A stretch of DNA of 64,000 bases, taken from Scybalosoma faecavium. GTDB lineage: Bacteria > Bacillota > Clostridia > Christensenellales > Christensenellaceae. The notes below the pieces were generated by a model that did no database searches, had not been told where the DNA came from, and saw only the letters and a program-made list of their open reading frames with translations. Positions 10,401 to 17,603 of the stretch are shown one piece after another. The stretch spans positions 36,958 to 100,957 of the forward strand of contig DVKG01000004.1 of the NCBI GenBank assembly GCA_018716135.1, in the 5' to 3' direction. The position numbers and the translations under genes were made by a program. The stretch's first letter is position 1; every line of letters begins with the position of its first letter.

Positions 10401-10956
10401 CAAGCATATCTACCTTGCTGATCTCGTGAGATGTGCGGAAACCGTCGAAGAAGTTTACGAAAGGAACCTTAGCCTTGAGCGTGGAGAGGTGCGCTATGGC
10501 AGCCATATCCATAACTTCCTGTACGGAGTTGCCGCAGAGCAGAGCGAAGCCTGTCTGACGAGTTGCCATTACGTCAGCCTGATCGCCGAAGATGTTGAGA
10601 GCGTGAGCTGCGATAGCTCTTGCTGTTACATGGAACACGCAGGGAGTCAGCTCGCCGGCGATTTTATACATGTTCGGGATCATGAGGAGAAGACCCTGAG
10701 ACGCCGTGAACGTAGCGGTGAAAGCGCCTGCTGCGAGAGAGCCGTGGACTGCGCCTGCTGCGCCTGCCTCGGACTGCATCTCCTGAATCTTCATAACCTG
10801 ACCGAAGATATTTTTTCTGCCTTGAGAAGCCCATTCGTCGCAGGCTTCTGCCATGGGTGACGAAGGAGTAATCGGGTAAATCGCACCGATGTCGCTGAAA
10901 GCATAAGCAACATGAGCGGCGGCGGTGTTACCGTCGATTGTGAGTTTTCTAGCCAT
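7444..10956 (-). CDS. nifJ: Pyruvate:ferredoxin (flavodoxin) oxidoreductase
   Basis: A single-chain 1170-residue homodimeric PFOR that converts pyruvate and CoA to acetyl-CoA and CO2 and reduces ferredoxin, the central catabolic step in anaerobes. Domains run in the usual order: the TPP pyrimidine-binding domain (IGAIYPITPSSPMAE near 27), CoA-binding and transketolase C-like domains, two 4Fe-4S clusters (CIMCNQCSFICPHAC near 690, CTGCGNCANICPAK near 745), the CAGCGE cysteines of the third cluster, and the TPP-binding GDGWAYDIGYGGLDH segment near 965. Full length. A GGAGG site lies seven bases before the ATG, and a near-consensus promoter lies upstream. Its reduced ferredoxin would feed NfnAB encoded at 44990-47252. 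Confidence 0.98.
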   Translation of the reverse strand: MARKLTIDGNTAAAHVAYAFSDIGAIYPITPSSPMAEACDEWASQGRKNIFGQVMKIQEMQSEAGAAGAVHGSLAAGAFTATFTASQGLLLMIPNMYKIAGELTPCVFHVTARAIAAHALNIFGDQADVMATRQTGFALLCGNSVQEVMDMAAIAHLSTLKAKVPFVNFFDGFRTSHEISKVDMLEYDDLASMVDWDAVREFRERALNPEHPHQQGTAQNGDIYFQNREAANKYYAATPEIVQEVMDEFAKKFGRKYKLFDYVGAPDAEKVIVIMGSGAETVEETINHLAKQGQKLGCVKVHLYRPFSAKAFVDAIPESCKYLCVLDRTKEAGSLGEPLYEDVITALFEQGRMIKTTCGRYGLGSKEFNPTMVNAVFKNMDAANPKNHFSVGINDDVTGNSLDLSEKVDAAPEGCFRCKFFGLGSDGTVGANKNSIKIIGDHTDMYAQGYFHYDSKKSGGITVSHLRFGKTPIQSEYLIDVADFVACHNPSYVVRYDVLEGIKEGGTFLLNSPWTLEDMENHLPAAMKQEIAKKKLKFYNIDGVKIAHEQGLGNRINACLQAAFFKLAGVIPEADAIEYMKKAIEKTYGKKGKEIVEMNCKAIDASIDAIEEIKYPASWAEATEGAAMIETSDDEYFKAFIQPITMLKGDSLPVSAFDPKGFVPTGTTKFEKRGIAVEVPQWIPENCIMCNQCSFICPHACIRPFLATDEQLKDAPESYVVKDAKLKGTEYKYRMQLSPLDCTGCGNCANICPAKNKALVMKPLEEVKDDIANWEFGVKLPIAKDVADAKNVKSSQFLQPLFEFSGACAGCGETPYIKLASQLFGERMMIANATGCTSIYGGSAPTCPYSQNEEGHGPAWANSLFEDNAEFGFGMNIALSQRRAALKDNIEAAMDAAPAELKAAFEKWVANSDDADVTKECKAEIMAALPAAIAAASGEQKALLEKINADSDLIIKKSLWIIGGDGWAYDIGYGGLDHVIAQGEDVNILVLDTEVYSNTGGQASKATPTGSVAKFAAAGKRVKKKDLGAIAMQYGYVYVASCAMGADHSQVLKAMKEAEAYKGPSLIICYAPCINHGINMSQSQNEQKKAVEAGYWPLYRYNPDLKEEGKNPFILDSKAPSADYIDFILGETRYRTLKQLFPETAEKLFDKAAKEATERYDHYASLAGKE

Positions 10957-11004
10957 TATAGCCTCCTTAAAAATTTGTGGTCTAATGATTTATTTCTATA
11001 TTTA

Positions 11005-11027
11005 AATGTGCGTACGAAACGCACATT
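11005..11027 (-). promoter_or_regulatory. Hairpin in the PFOR leader
   Basis: AATGTGCGT and ACGCACATT form a perfect 9-bp stem with a five-base loop, between the predicted start of transcription (about 11068) and the PFOR ATG. It could be an operator or an RNA stabiliser; no U-run follows. Confidence 0.4.
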
Positions 11028-11074
11028 ATGATCTTTAGGTATAAACAAACAGAGGTACGAGCCTCTTTATCGCA

Positions 11075-11103
11075 ATTATAACCTCAAAAAGCTCAATAGT
11101 CAA
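11075..11103 (-). promoter_or_regulatory. Sigma-A promoter of the PFOR gene
   Basis: On the minus strand TTGACT (11098-11103) is separated by 17 bases from TATAAT (11075-11080). This gives a leader of about 110 bases before the PFOR ATG and explains high expression independent of hisC upstream. Confidence 0.85.
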
Positions 11104-11146
11104 TTTAGGTTATTATTTCACAAAGTCAGAGGCGGCTCTGCGTTTT

Positions 11147-12193
11147 TTACTTGTTCTTACGTATTATCTCCGCGGCCGCATCAATAAATTCGCGCATTTC
11201 ATCCTCTGTGCCGATAGTTATGCGCAAATGATTGCGCGTGCGCGGCGCGTTGAAATATCTTACGTAAATGCCCTGATTTTTCAGCTCGCGCATAAGCTCG
11301 CCCGCGTCCATAGGCGGAGCGGCGAAGAGGAAATTTGTGCTACTGGGGAGTACGTCGAAGCCAAGCTCCTTCAGCTTCATAGCAGTTTGTTCTCTCGTGG
11401 AGACTATTCTGCTTATTGTTTCGTTTGTGTAATCCGTGTCTCTCAAGGCTGCTGCCGCTGCCTTTTGCGCTATCGAATCCAGCGGGAAGGAGTTGAAGCT
11501 GTCCTTAACCATGCGCATGGTTTCTATATTTTCTGCGCTGGAGAGCACATACGAAGCGCGAAGCCCGGCGAGAGCGTGGCTTTTGGAAAATGTGCGCACT
11601 ATTACGAGATTGTCCAATTCAGCAAGCAGCGTCTCGGCTGTGCGAGGGGAGAAAGCGGCGTATGCCTCGTCGAGTATGAGGATGCCGTCCATGCTGTTTG
11701 CGATTTTACGGATAGTTTCGAGCGATTCGAGAATGCCCGTCGGAGCGTTTGGGTTGGCGATGACCGCGCCCTTTGCTCCGGCGAATGCGTCTGCATCCAG
11801 AGAAAAATCGTCTTTAAGCGGGACAATTTCAGTATCCAGACCGTATAGCTTCGCCCAGACAGGGTAGAAGCTGTACGTAACGTCGCAGAAGCGCACGCTG
11901 TCGAAAAAGGCTTGAAACGCTATAGCCAGAGCTTCATCGGAACCATTGGCGCAGAATACGTTTTCCATCTGCAATCCGTTGACCTCGGCTGCGGCTTCTC
12001 TCAGTTCGTCGCTGTCAGCCTTGGGATACAGCCTCAGTGAGTTTGCGTCGAAATTGCGTATGACCTCCGCCGCTTTAGGAGACGGCGGGTATGCGTTTTC
12101 GTTTGCGTTTAGTTTTATTATGCGGCTGCCGTGGGGCTGCTCTCCTGCGACGTATGGCGTGAGCGACGCCGCGAGTTTGCTCTTGTAGCTCAT
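11147..12193 (-). CDS. hisC: Histidinol-phosphate aminotransferase HisC
   Basis: A 348-residue PLP-dependent class I/II aminotransferase that makes histidinol phosphate from imidazole-acetol phosphate in histidine synthesis. Family marks include LNANENAYPPSP near 28, NPNAPTG near 148 (substrate and PLP contacts), and the PLP lysine in TFSKSHALAGLR near 203. The ATG follows AAGGAACAGAA. No other his genes are in the window, so this is an orphan copy that may also act on other aromatic or imidazole substrates. A weak CAGAG/CTCTG hairpin follows the stop. Confidence 0.88.
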   Translation of the reverse strand: MSYKSKLAASLTPYVAGEQPHGSRIIKLNANENAYPPSPKAAEVIRNFDANSLRLYPKADSDELREAAAEVNGLQMENVFCANGSDEALAIAFQAFFDSVRFCDVTYSFYPVWAKLYGLDTEIVPLKDDFSLDADAFAGAKGAVIANPNAPTGILESLETIRKIANSMDGILILDEAYAAFSPRTAETLLAELDNLVIVRTFSKSHALAGLRASYVLSSAENIETMRMVKDSFNSFPLDSIAQKAAAAALRDTDYTNETISRIVSTREQTAMKLKELGFDVLPSSTNFLFAAPPMDAGELMRELKNQGIYVRYFNAPRTRNHLRITIGTEDEMREFIDAAAEIIRKNK

Positions 12194-12473
12194 TTCTGTT
12201 CCTTAAAATATATATTTGCAAAACGCGGAGATAAATTTACCATGCAAGAGTTGTGAAATATTTAACTATCAATTCTTGCGTATTATAAAATCCGCGCTAA
12301 AACATTTACTGTAGATTTTATCACAGTAGAGCGCATTTTAAAAGCCCTTTCGAGTTATTTTTTTGCTGTATTTGATTATTTTTTTATATATCATTTGAAA
12401 GACGTGAATTTCTTTGTCTTGCAATTTTGCAAAAAACAGCAATATCAGAGAATATAGCGGGAAGGAGGTGGAA
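12194..12473. other. Intergenic region between divergent hisC and the flippase gene
   Basis: No gene is visible. On the minus strand a TATAAT (plus 12282-12287) could be the -10 of hisC, but no good -35 precedes it. TACTGT and ACAGTA form an inverted repeat at 12307-12328 that could be an operator or part of a weak terminator. The region is AT-rich. Confidence 0.4.
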
Positions 12474-12515
12474 TTGAAAGGCGCGCTCTTGAATAGAAAT
12501 GCTGTTAGAGGATAA
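12474..12515 (+). CDS. Possible 13-codon leader peptide
   Basis: A near-perfect Shine-Dalgarno sequence (GAAGGAGGTG, 12461-12470) lies at ideal spacing before TTG, opening a 13-codon frame (MKGALLNRNAVRG) closed by TAA at 12513. It lies 53 bases before the flippase ATG, which itself has no clear ribosome-binding site. It may be a leader peptide or a remnant; there is no homology to judge by. Confidence 0.3.
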   Translation: MKGALLNRNAVRG

Positions 12516-12567
12516 ATGCTTTTTTGTGTATGTAATTGTAAGTTCGGGAGATAGGGTATTATAATAT

Positions 12568-14073
12568 ATGAAAAATAAATTGCTGCGCGGAGCGGTGGTG
12601 CTTTCTTTAGCGGGAATAATATGTAAGGTGATAGGTGTGCTGTACAGAATACCGCTGGCGAACCTTTTGGGAACGGCGGGGATGTCTGCATATCAGATGG
12701 CGTTTCCCGTCTACACTCTTCTGCTTGTCGTCTCCTCCGCGGGGATGCCTGCGGCGGTTTCGAGGCTGACGGCGGCGCGCGCCGCCAGAGGCGATATGCC
12801 GGGGGCGCGGCAGGTCCTGCGCGCTGCGTCGATATCTTTGTTTGCGGTTGGGGTTGTCGGAGGCGCTGCGCTGTTTGCGCTGAGCGGCGTTTTAGCAGAT
12901 TCGCTTATGATGCCGTCTGCGAAATGGAGCTTTGCAGCCATATCCCCGAGTCTGCTTTTTGTTGCGTTGATCGCTGCGCTTCGCGGGTATTTCCAAGGGC
13001 TTCACAGAATGACGCCTACCGCGGTGAGCCAAATTGTGGAGCAGGCGGCGAAGCTGGTCTTTTCTCTCGCCTTAGCATATGAACTCGCTCCGTACGGCTC
13101 GGATATTGCTGCGGCAGGAGCGCTGCTCGGAGTGAGCATAAGCGAGCTGGCCGCTTTGATTATAATATTTATAATGTACTTAAATGAATCTAAGCGAAAT
13201 AAAGTGATCGGAAAGCCGAACGCGGAGATGAAAAGCACAATGCACAGCCTTTGGCGGACTGCCCTGCCCATAACGCTGGGAGCGTGCGTCATGCCCATAG
13301 TCGGTGCGATAGACTCTGCGATGATAATGCACTTGATGACGGCGGGCGGAGCGAGCGTAGTATCCGCCGCGCACAGCTATGGACTTCTTACCGGATATGT
13401 TCAGCCCGTGGTGGGGATGCCGTCCGTACTCTCTTTGGCGCTGTGTACCAGCCTTGTGCCCGCGGTGAGCGCGGCGGGGCGGCGAAGAGAAAAAATAGCG
13501 CGTCAGACGGGAATATCGCTGCAGCTGGGGCTTTTTTTTGCAGTGCCATGCGCGGCCGCGCTGTTTTTGATGGGAGGAGATATATTATCTTTTTTGTTTA
13601 ACTCACTTTCGCAGTCTGACGCCGCGGAGGGAGCTATGCTGATGCGAATAGCCGCGCCCGGGGTTATTCTGCTGGCTCTGCTGCAAATATGCACGGGCGT
13701 CATGCAGGGCATGGGTCGTCCGCTGCTGCCGGCGGCGTTCCTTTGCGCCGGCGCAGGCGTGAAGATAGCCGCAGGCTGGCTGCTCATTCCGCGTTTGGGC
13801 GTCGGCGGAGCGGAGGCGGCCACAGCGGCCTGCTTTGCGCTTACTGCTTTTTTGGATTTGCGGTATATAGTGAAGCTCTCGGGTGTTCAATTGAGCATAA
13901 AAGATATAGTGCTGCCCGTCGTTTCTTCTTTGGCGGCGTACGTTGCCTCGGGCCTGCTCATGAACGTCGGAGTTCATGTGTTAATAACTATAGCGTGCTT
14001 TGTATTTGTATATTTAATAGTATACAAATTAATCTCAGGCAGAGGATTAAAAGATATGCTGAAGCAGAGTTAA
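12568..14073 (+). CDS. Polysaccharide biosynthesis / spore cortex lipid flippase, SpoVB/YabM type
   Basis: A 501-residue protein with about 14 hydrophobic segments, of the MOP/MATE-like superfamily. The N-terminus (GIICKVIGVLYRIPLANLLG) and SAGMPAAVSRL are typical of Firmicutes SpoVB/YabM proteins, which are thought to flip lipid-linked precursors. The adjacent YabN/MazG gene repeats the yabM-yabN order of Bacillus, favouring a YabM-type paralog over true SpoVB. Start choice is by homology; TATAAT lies only two bases before the ATG, so that element is unlikely to be this gene's promoter unless translation starts later. Confidence 0.85.
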   Translation: MKNKLLRGAVVLSLAGIICKVIGVLYRIPLANLLGTAGMSAYQMAFPVYTLLLVVSSAGMPAAVSRLTAARAARGDMPGARQVLRAASISLFAVGVVGGAALFALSGVLADSLMMPSAKWSFAAISPSLLFVALIAALRGYFQGLHRMTPTAVSQIVEQAAKLVFSLALAYELAPYGSDIAAAGALLGVSISELAALIIIFIMYLNESKRNKVIGKPNAEMKSTMHSLWRTALPITLGACVMPIVGAIDSAMIMHLMTAGGASVVSAAHSYGLLTGYVQPVVGMPSVLSLALCTSLVPAVSAAGRRREKIARQTGISLQLGLFFAVPCAAALFLMGGDILSFLFNSLSQSDAAEGAMLMRIAAPGVILLALLQICTGVMQGMGRPLLPAAFLCAGAGVKIAAGWLLIPRLGVGGAEAATAACFALTAFLDLRYIVKLSGVQLSIKDIVLPVVSSLAAYVASGLLMNVGVHVLITIACFVFVYLIVYKLISGRGLKDMLKQS

Positions 14074-14254
14074 TTTTATTCTTTTCATTCGAGCGGGGGC
14101 GGTTTTGAAATAATAGGTTTTTGTCTTGCAGGAGATTTAATTTTGTAATAAAATACAGTAATGGCAGATTTGTTCATAATTACTCTGCATTACTCAACTT
14201 TGAATGCTGAATGCTGCTTGTTATTATATAAGTTGTTATAAAATAGAACTTTCT

Positions 14255-14274
14255 GCCAAAGCATTTGGCTTTTT
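14255..14274 (+). terminator. Small intrinsic terminator after the flippase gene
   Basis: GCCAAA-GCA-TTTGGC followed by TTTTT. It lies 180 bases after the flippase stop; the AT-rich DNA between holds a TGAATGC tandem repeat near 14200 but no gene. Confidence 0.6.
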
Positions 14275-14280
14275 CAGATT

Positions 14281-14484
14281 TTGGAGAAGAATGAAATAGA
14301 AAATTTTATTTATACAATTACACAAGCGAATTTTAATGAAAAAGAACGCAATAAGGAGCGGGACAAGCCGTACGCGGCTCTGCTACATGAATTTAAAATA
14401 AAATGCGGCGGCATAACGCCGTGCCAAAATGAGAAGGCGTTTGCGAATATCGCCGTGCAGAGATATATAATAAAAATAAAATAG
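14281..14484 (+). CDS. Doubtful small hypothetical protein
   Basis: A 67-codon frame from TTG with a charged Lys/Glu/Asn-rich composition and two cysteines near the middle (KCGGITPC). There is no clear ribosome-binding site and the preceding terminator touches the start. It may be coding, because GAA and AAA codons dominate, but AT-rich intergenic DNA gives the same pattern. I do not recognise it. Confidence 0.25.
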   Translation: MEKNEIENFIYTITQANFNEKERNKERDKPYAALLHEFKIKCGGITPCQNEKAFANIAVQRYIIKIK

Positions 14485-14526
14485 TAAGTAAAGAAAAATA
14501 TAAAAAAAGTGAAAGCGAGGGGCAGT

Positions 14527-15924
14527 ATGATAATACTTGGCGTAGGTACAGGAAGTGCGGATACGCTTACTATACAAGGTTTGAATATATTAAAAAGCGG
14601 GAAGAAAGTCTTTTTGCAGACGGAACGAGCTCCGCTGGCTGAATATCTGCGCAAAGAGGGAGTGGAATTCCAATCGCTGGATATGCTTTATGACGAGGCG
14701 GAGGACTTCGACGAGCTGGCGGAGGCGGCGGCTGAGAAAGTATCGGCGGAGGATGGGATACTCGCGGTTTACGGCTCTGTTTGGCAGAATGCGCTGGCTC
14801 AGGCGTGTGCGAAGCTTGACGGCGGAGCGGAGATAATACCCGGGGTGAGCTTTGCGGAATATTCGCTTTCAAAAGCGGGCGTATCAGAGGGAGGAGCGCG
14901 TGTCTTTTCAGCGGGAAGTGAAGTCAGCTTTGACACGGATTACCCTCTCGTTATAACTGACGTGGGCGACGCGGATCTTGCAGATGAGCTTATAATAAAG
15001 CTGTTAGGCGAATATCCGGCGGATTTCCCTGCTTGCGTGATCAGCTCTTCCGGAACGATGAACACTACCGTGCATGGGCTATACAAGTATTCCGGCTGGG
15101 ATTTCACGTGCAGCATAGTGTTGGATAAAATAGATCTGCTTAAAAAGGAGCACTTTTCGCTTTCCGATTTGGCGGCGGTTCTGCGCAGACTCAGAGCGCC
15201 GGGCGGATGCCCCTGGGACAGAGAGCAGACGCACGAGAGCCTCATGCCATATTTGCTGGAGGAAAGCTATGAAGTGCTGGATGCGGTTCAAAAGGAGGAC
15301 ATGTTTGCGTTGGCCGACGAGCTGGGAGACGTGCTTCTTCAAGTCGTTTTCCACTCGGTTATAGCCGAGGCTCACGAGGAGTTTATGCTCTCTGACGTGA
15401 CGACGAGTATATGCCAAAAGATGATACGCCGTCATACTCACATTTTCGGAGAGGACAAGTGCGAAACGTCGGACGAAGTTCTGAAGAATTGGGAGAAAGT
15501 AAAACGCGAGCAGTCCGGAGCGTCGAGCGTGACTCAGACTCTGGAGGAAGTCCCCGAGACGCTTACCGCTCTTATGCGTGCGGCAAAAATCCAGAAAAAG
15601 GCCGCGAGCGTAGGCTTCGATTGGGACGGAGCCGAAGGAGCTATAGACAAAGTTCTGGAAGAGACGGAGGAGGTCAGAGCTGCGGCGGCGCAAAACGAGG
15701 GCGAGGCGCGCGTTCGCGAAGAATGCGGAGATATGTTGTTCGCATGCGTAAACGTACTCAGGCATCTGGGCGTCAGCGGAGAGGTTGCGCTTTCGCAGGC
15801 GTGTGACAAATTCACTCGGAGGTTCGCGGCGATGGAAAGCACGGCGAAGCATCGCGGAAAAGAGCTTGCGGATATGACTCTTGAGGAGATGGATGCGGTC
15901 TGGGATGAGATAAAGCACGGATAA
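14527..15924 (+). CDS. mazG: YabN-type fusion: tetrapyrrole methylase-like domain plus MazG NTP pyrophosphohydrolase
   Basis: A 465-residue two-part protein. Residues 1 to about 215 are a degenerate tetrapyrrole (corrin/porphyrin) methylase fold (ILGVGTGSADTLT at the start). The rest is MazG: APGGCPWDREQTHESL at about 223, then EESYEVLDA and ELGDVLLQVVFHS supply the EExxE...ExxD magnesium ligands; a second MazG half follows (EETEEVRAA, EECGDMLFA). It hydrolyses nucleoside triphosphates to monophosphates, a house-cleaning role. I prefer the ATG at 14527, preceded by GCGAGGGG; a GTG six codons upstream lacks a site. It pairs with the flippase gene as in Bacillus yabMN. Confidence 0.9.
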   Translation: MIILGVGTGSADTLTIQGLNILKSGKKVFLQTERAPLAEYLRKEGVEFQSLDMLYDEAEDFDELAEAAAEKVSAEDGILAVYGSVWQNALAQACAKLDGGAEIIPGVSFAEYSLSKAGVSEGGARVFSAGSEVSFDTDYPLVITDVGDADLADELIIKLLGEYPADFPACVISSSGTMNTTVHGLYKYSGWDFTCSIVLDKIDLLKKEHFSLSDLAAVLRRLRAPGGCPWDREQTHESLMPYLLEESYEVLDAVQKEDMFALADELGDVLLQVVFHSVIAEAHEEFMLSDVTTSICQKMIRRHTHIFGEDKCETSDEVLKNWEKVKREQSGASSVTQTLEEVPETLTALMRAAKIQKKAASVGFDWDGAEGAIDKVLEETEEVRAAAAQNEGEARVREECGDMLFACVNVLRHLGVSGEVALSQACDKFTRRFAAMESTAKHRGKELADMTLEEMDAVWDEIKHG

Positions 15925-15956
15925 TAACGCGGAAAATACAATTAAATTAAATATCA

Positions 15957-15987
15957 AGCGGTACAGTGCAGACTGTACTGCTTTTTT
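15957..15987 (+). terminator. Strong intrinsic terminator after mazG
   Basis: AGCGGTACAGT pairs with ACTGTACTGCT (one G·T pair) around GCAG, followed by TTTTT. It ends the core block; the acquired pilus island begins after it. Confidence 0.9.
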
Positions 15988-16028
15988 GCGGTAAAAAAGC
16001 CCTGCATGCGAAGCGGCGAACTCCCGTC

Positions 16029-16058
16029 TTGCTAAAAGAACAGAATGGTTGGGATAAT
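16029..16058 (+). promoter_or_regulatory. Probable promoter of the recombinase gene
   Basis: TTGCTA (16029-16034), an 18-base spacer and GATAAT (16053-16058) precede the recombinase ATG by 52 bases. Both hexamers are moderate matches to the sigma-A consensus. Confidence 0.5.
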
Positions 16059-16110
16059 TGAGATATCCTGTATCAATTACGGGAAAACACATCTCAAGGA
16101 GGTATTATTT

Positions 16111-16956
16111 ATGAACACAACAGAACTGAAAAAGAGCGTGGAGCGGTACATTGCCCATTTGACGACGGAGGAAAAAGCGCTCTCCACCAGGACGCAATAT
16201 GCTCACACCATCGAGCAGTTTATCATGTGGCTGGATGACCATGCCGAGATAACGAAACGGACGGTGATCCGCTACAAGGAAAAGCTGAAGACCGCGTATA
16301 AGCCTGCCACGGTAAACATCAAGCTGGCCGCGCTGAACAGCCTGTTCACATTTTTGGAGCGGACGGATCTGAAGGTAAAGCAGCTCAAGATACAGCGAGA
16401 GGCGTACTGCGCTCAGGAGAAGGAACTGACGTATGACGACTATAGGCGCTTGGTGGCGGCGGCCAAAAACAAAGGCAATGAGAAACTGTCTCTCGTGATT
16501 CAAACCATCGGCGGCACGGGTATCCGCGTCTCCGAGCTTAAATTCATCACCGTGGAGGCGGTGGAGAACGGGGAGGCTTACATTTCGAGCAAAGGAAAGA
16601 ATCGAAAGGTTCTGCTGCCGGGGAAGCTTTGCAAGCTCCTGAAAAAATATATACGGCGTCAGCGTCTGGAGGCGGGCTCCGTGTTCATCACGCGCACAGG
16701 CAAGCCGCTGGATCGCTCCAACATCTGGCGGATGATGAAAGCGCTCTGCGAGGACGCGCAGGTTGACCCGAAAAAAGTTTTTCCTCATAACCTGCGGCAT
16801 CTGTTCGCCAGGAAATTCTACTCTATAGACCACGACATAGCTAAGCTGGCGGACATGCTGGGCCATAGCAGCATCAACACAACCCGCATCTACATCATGA
16901 CTACCAGCCGCGAGCATCGGAAGCAGCTTGATAAAATGAATCTGATTTTTTATTGA
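16111..16956 (+). CDS. Tyrosine recombinase, candidate invertase of the adjacent promoter switch
   Basis: A 281-residue tyrosine site-specific recombinase with an N-terminal SAM-like core-binding domain (1-110) and a complete catalytic domain: Arg in TGIRVSEL near 137, Lys in SSKGKNRK near 161, HNLRH near 226, His in LGHSSINTT near 251 and the nucleophile Tyr in TRIYI near 260. The ATG at 16111 follows AAGGAGGTATTATTT; the longer upstream frame has no site. The stop is 63 bases from the left 16-bp inverted repeat of the 320-bp segment at 17020-17339, the arrangement of promoter invertases. It uses ATC rather than ATA for isoleucine, unlike the core genes. Confidence 0.9.
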   Translation: MNTTELKKSVERYIAHLTTEEKALSTRTQYAHTIEQFIMWLDDHAEITKRTVIRYKEKLKTAYKPATVNIKLAALNSLFTFLERTDLKVKQLKIQREAYCAQEKELTYDDYRRLVAAAKNKGNEKLSLVIQTIGGTGIRVSELKFITVEAVENGEAYISSKGKNRKVLLPGKLCKLLKKYIRRQRLEAGSVFITRTGKPLDRSNIWRMMKALCEDAQVDPKKVFPHNLRHLFARKFYSIDHDIAKLADMLGHSSINTTRIYIMTTSREHRKQLDKMNLIFY

Positions 16957-16975
16957 CAATCAGAAAACGGGCAAC

Positions 16976-16998
16976 AAAAAAACAGCCGTTCCGGGCTG
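16976..16998 (-). terminator. Minus-strand terminator facing the invertible promoter
   Basis: On the minus strand CAGCC-CGGAAC-GGCTG is followed by seven T. It lies just outside the left inverted repeat and would stop transcription from the promoter at 17078-17106 in the orientation shown, after about 95 nucleotides. Confidence 0.7.
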
Positions 16999-17019
16999 CG
17001 CTAACAAAAAGACAACTAG

Positions 17020-17339
17020 ATGAGGCGTATGTTGTAGATTGTCAGTCTTAACAATCTATGAAAACTATTCCTTACTTATTGTACCAGCTCATTACAGCAT
17101 TGTCAATGGGAATAGTCTTATTTTTCCTAAATTAAAAACACCTATTTTGTGTTTTGGGCGCAGAAAATATGCCCTCCTACGGTCTAATTTTTTAGTCTTT
17201 AGATGGAAGGTGATTTAATGCGCTCTTTTTTGCTGTTCCTCCGACTTTTCGCCGCGAGGATAAAAGAGCAATAAAAAAATAATTACTTGTTTTTCGTATA
17301 ACAGTCTAATCCGCGCACGTCAAACAACACACGCCTCAT
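17020..17339. repeat. Invertible promoter segment with 16-bp inverted repeats
   Basis: The left arm, 17020-17035, reads ATGAGGCGTATGTTGT. The right arm, 17324-17339, is its reverse complement except for one base (A/G at position 10). They enclose 288 bases holding a near-consensus promoter pointing left. A tyrosine recombinase gene ends just before the left arm and a surface-pilus operon begins 264 bases after the right arm. This is the layout of a phase-variable invertible promoter. As read, the promoter points away from the pilus genes (OFF). After inversion its -10 would lie at about 17276-17281 and transcription would start near 17288, running into the operon. No comparably good promoter was seen between 17340 and 17604. 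Confidence 0.8.
17078..17106 (-). promoter_or_regulatory. Strong sigma-A promoter inside the invertible segment
   Basis: On the minus strand TTGACA (17101-17106), 17 bases, TACAAT (17078-17083). The -35 is a perfect consensus. The predicted start is about 17071, and an AGATTGT/ACAATCT hairpin (17036-17057) lies in the first transcribed bases. Confidence 0.8.
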
Positions 17340-17477
17340 TATAGCGCAATATTGGCTGCCGGAGAGGGCGAAAAAGCGTACTCAACTCTGTTCGGCGTCA
17401 TCGAGCGCGAATTGAATTACCTCATGAAAGAGTCAACCGTTCCGAAAGCTCGCGTTTTCGGAAGATTAGAAGTGTGA
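17310..17477 (+). pseudogene. Truncated reading frame running out of the invertible segment
   Basis: A frame open from 17310 (first TTG at 17352) to TGA at 17475-17477 ends with about 41 residues of protein-like composition (GEGEKAYSTLFGVIEREL..., then VPKARVFGRLEV). It crosses the right inverted-repeat arm and has no ribosome-binding site, so it looks like the 3' end of a gene cut by the switch region. I do not recognise the family. Confidence 0.35.
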
Positions 17478-17603
17478 CCGACTGATGGAAAAGGAGCAGC
17501 GCGCCGGCGGTCGGGGAAATAGATAAAAAACGTATGCTTATCGAGCGAGACGAAATCAGAGCTGCCCCGTATCTTATATTTAATTAATAAGGAAGAAACT
17601 GAT

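Noticed and set aside
7420..10860. Long plus-strand frames (789 and 355 codons) opposite the PFOR gene
   Set aside because: They mirror PFOR codons, are rich in Val/Leu/Cys/Ser without domains, and lack start signals.
12535..12565. TTGTAA-18-TATAAT as the promoter of the flippase gene
   Set aside because: Transcription would start after the ATG, so it cannot serve that start codon.
17340..17603. A fixed promoter for the pilus operon
   Set aside because: TATATT near 17575 has no -35 at proper spacing; nothing as good as the invertible promoter was found.
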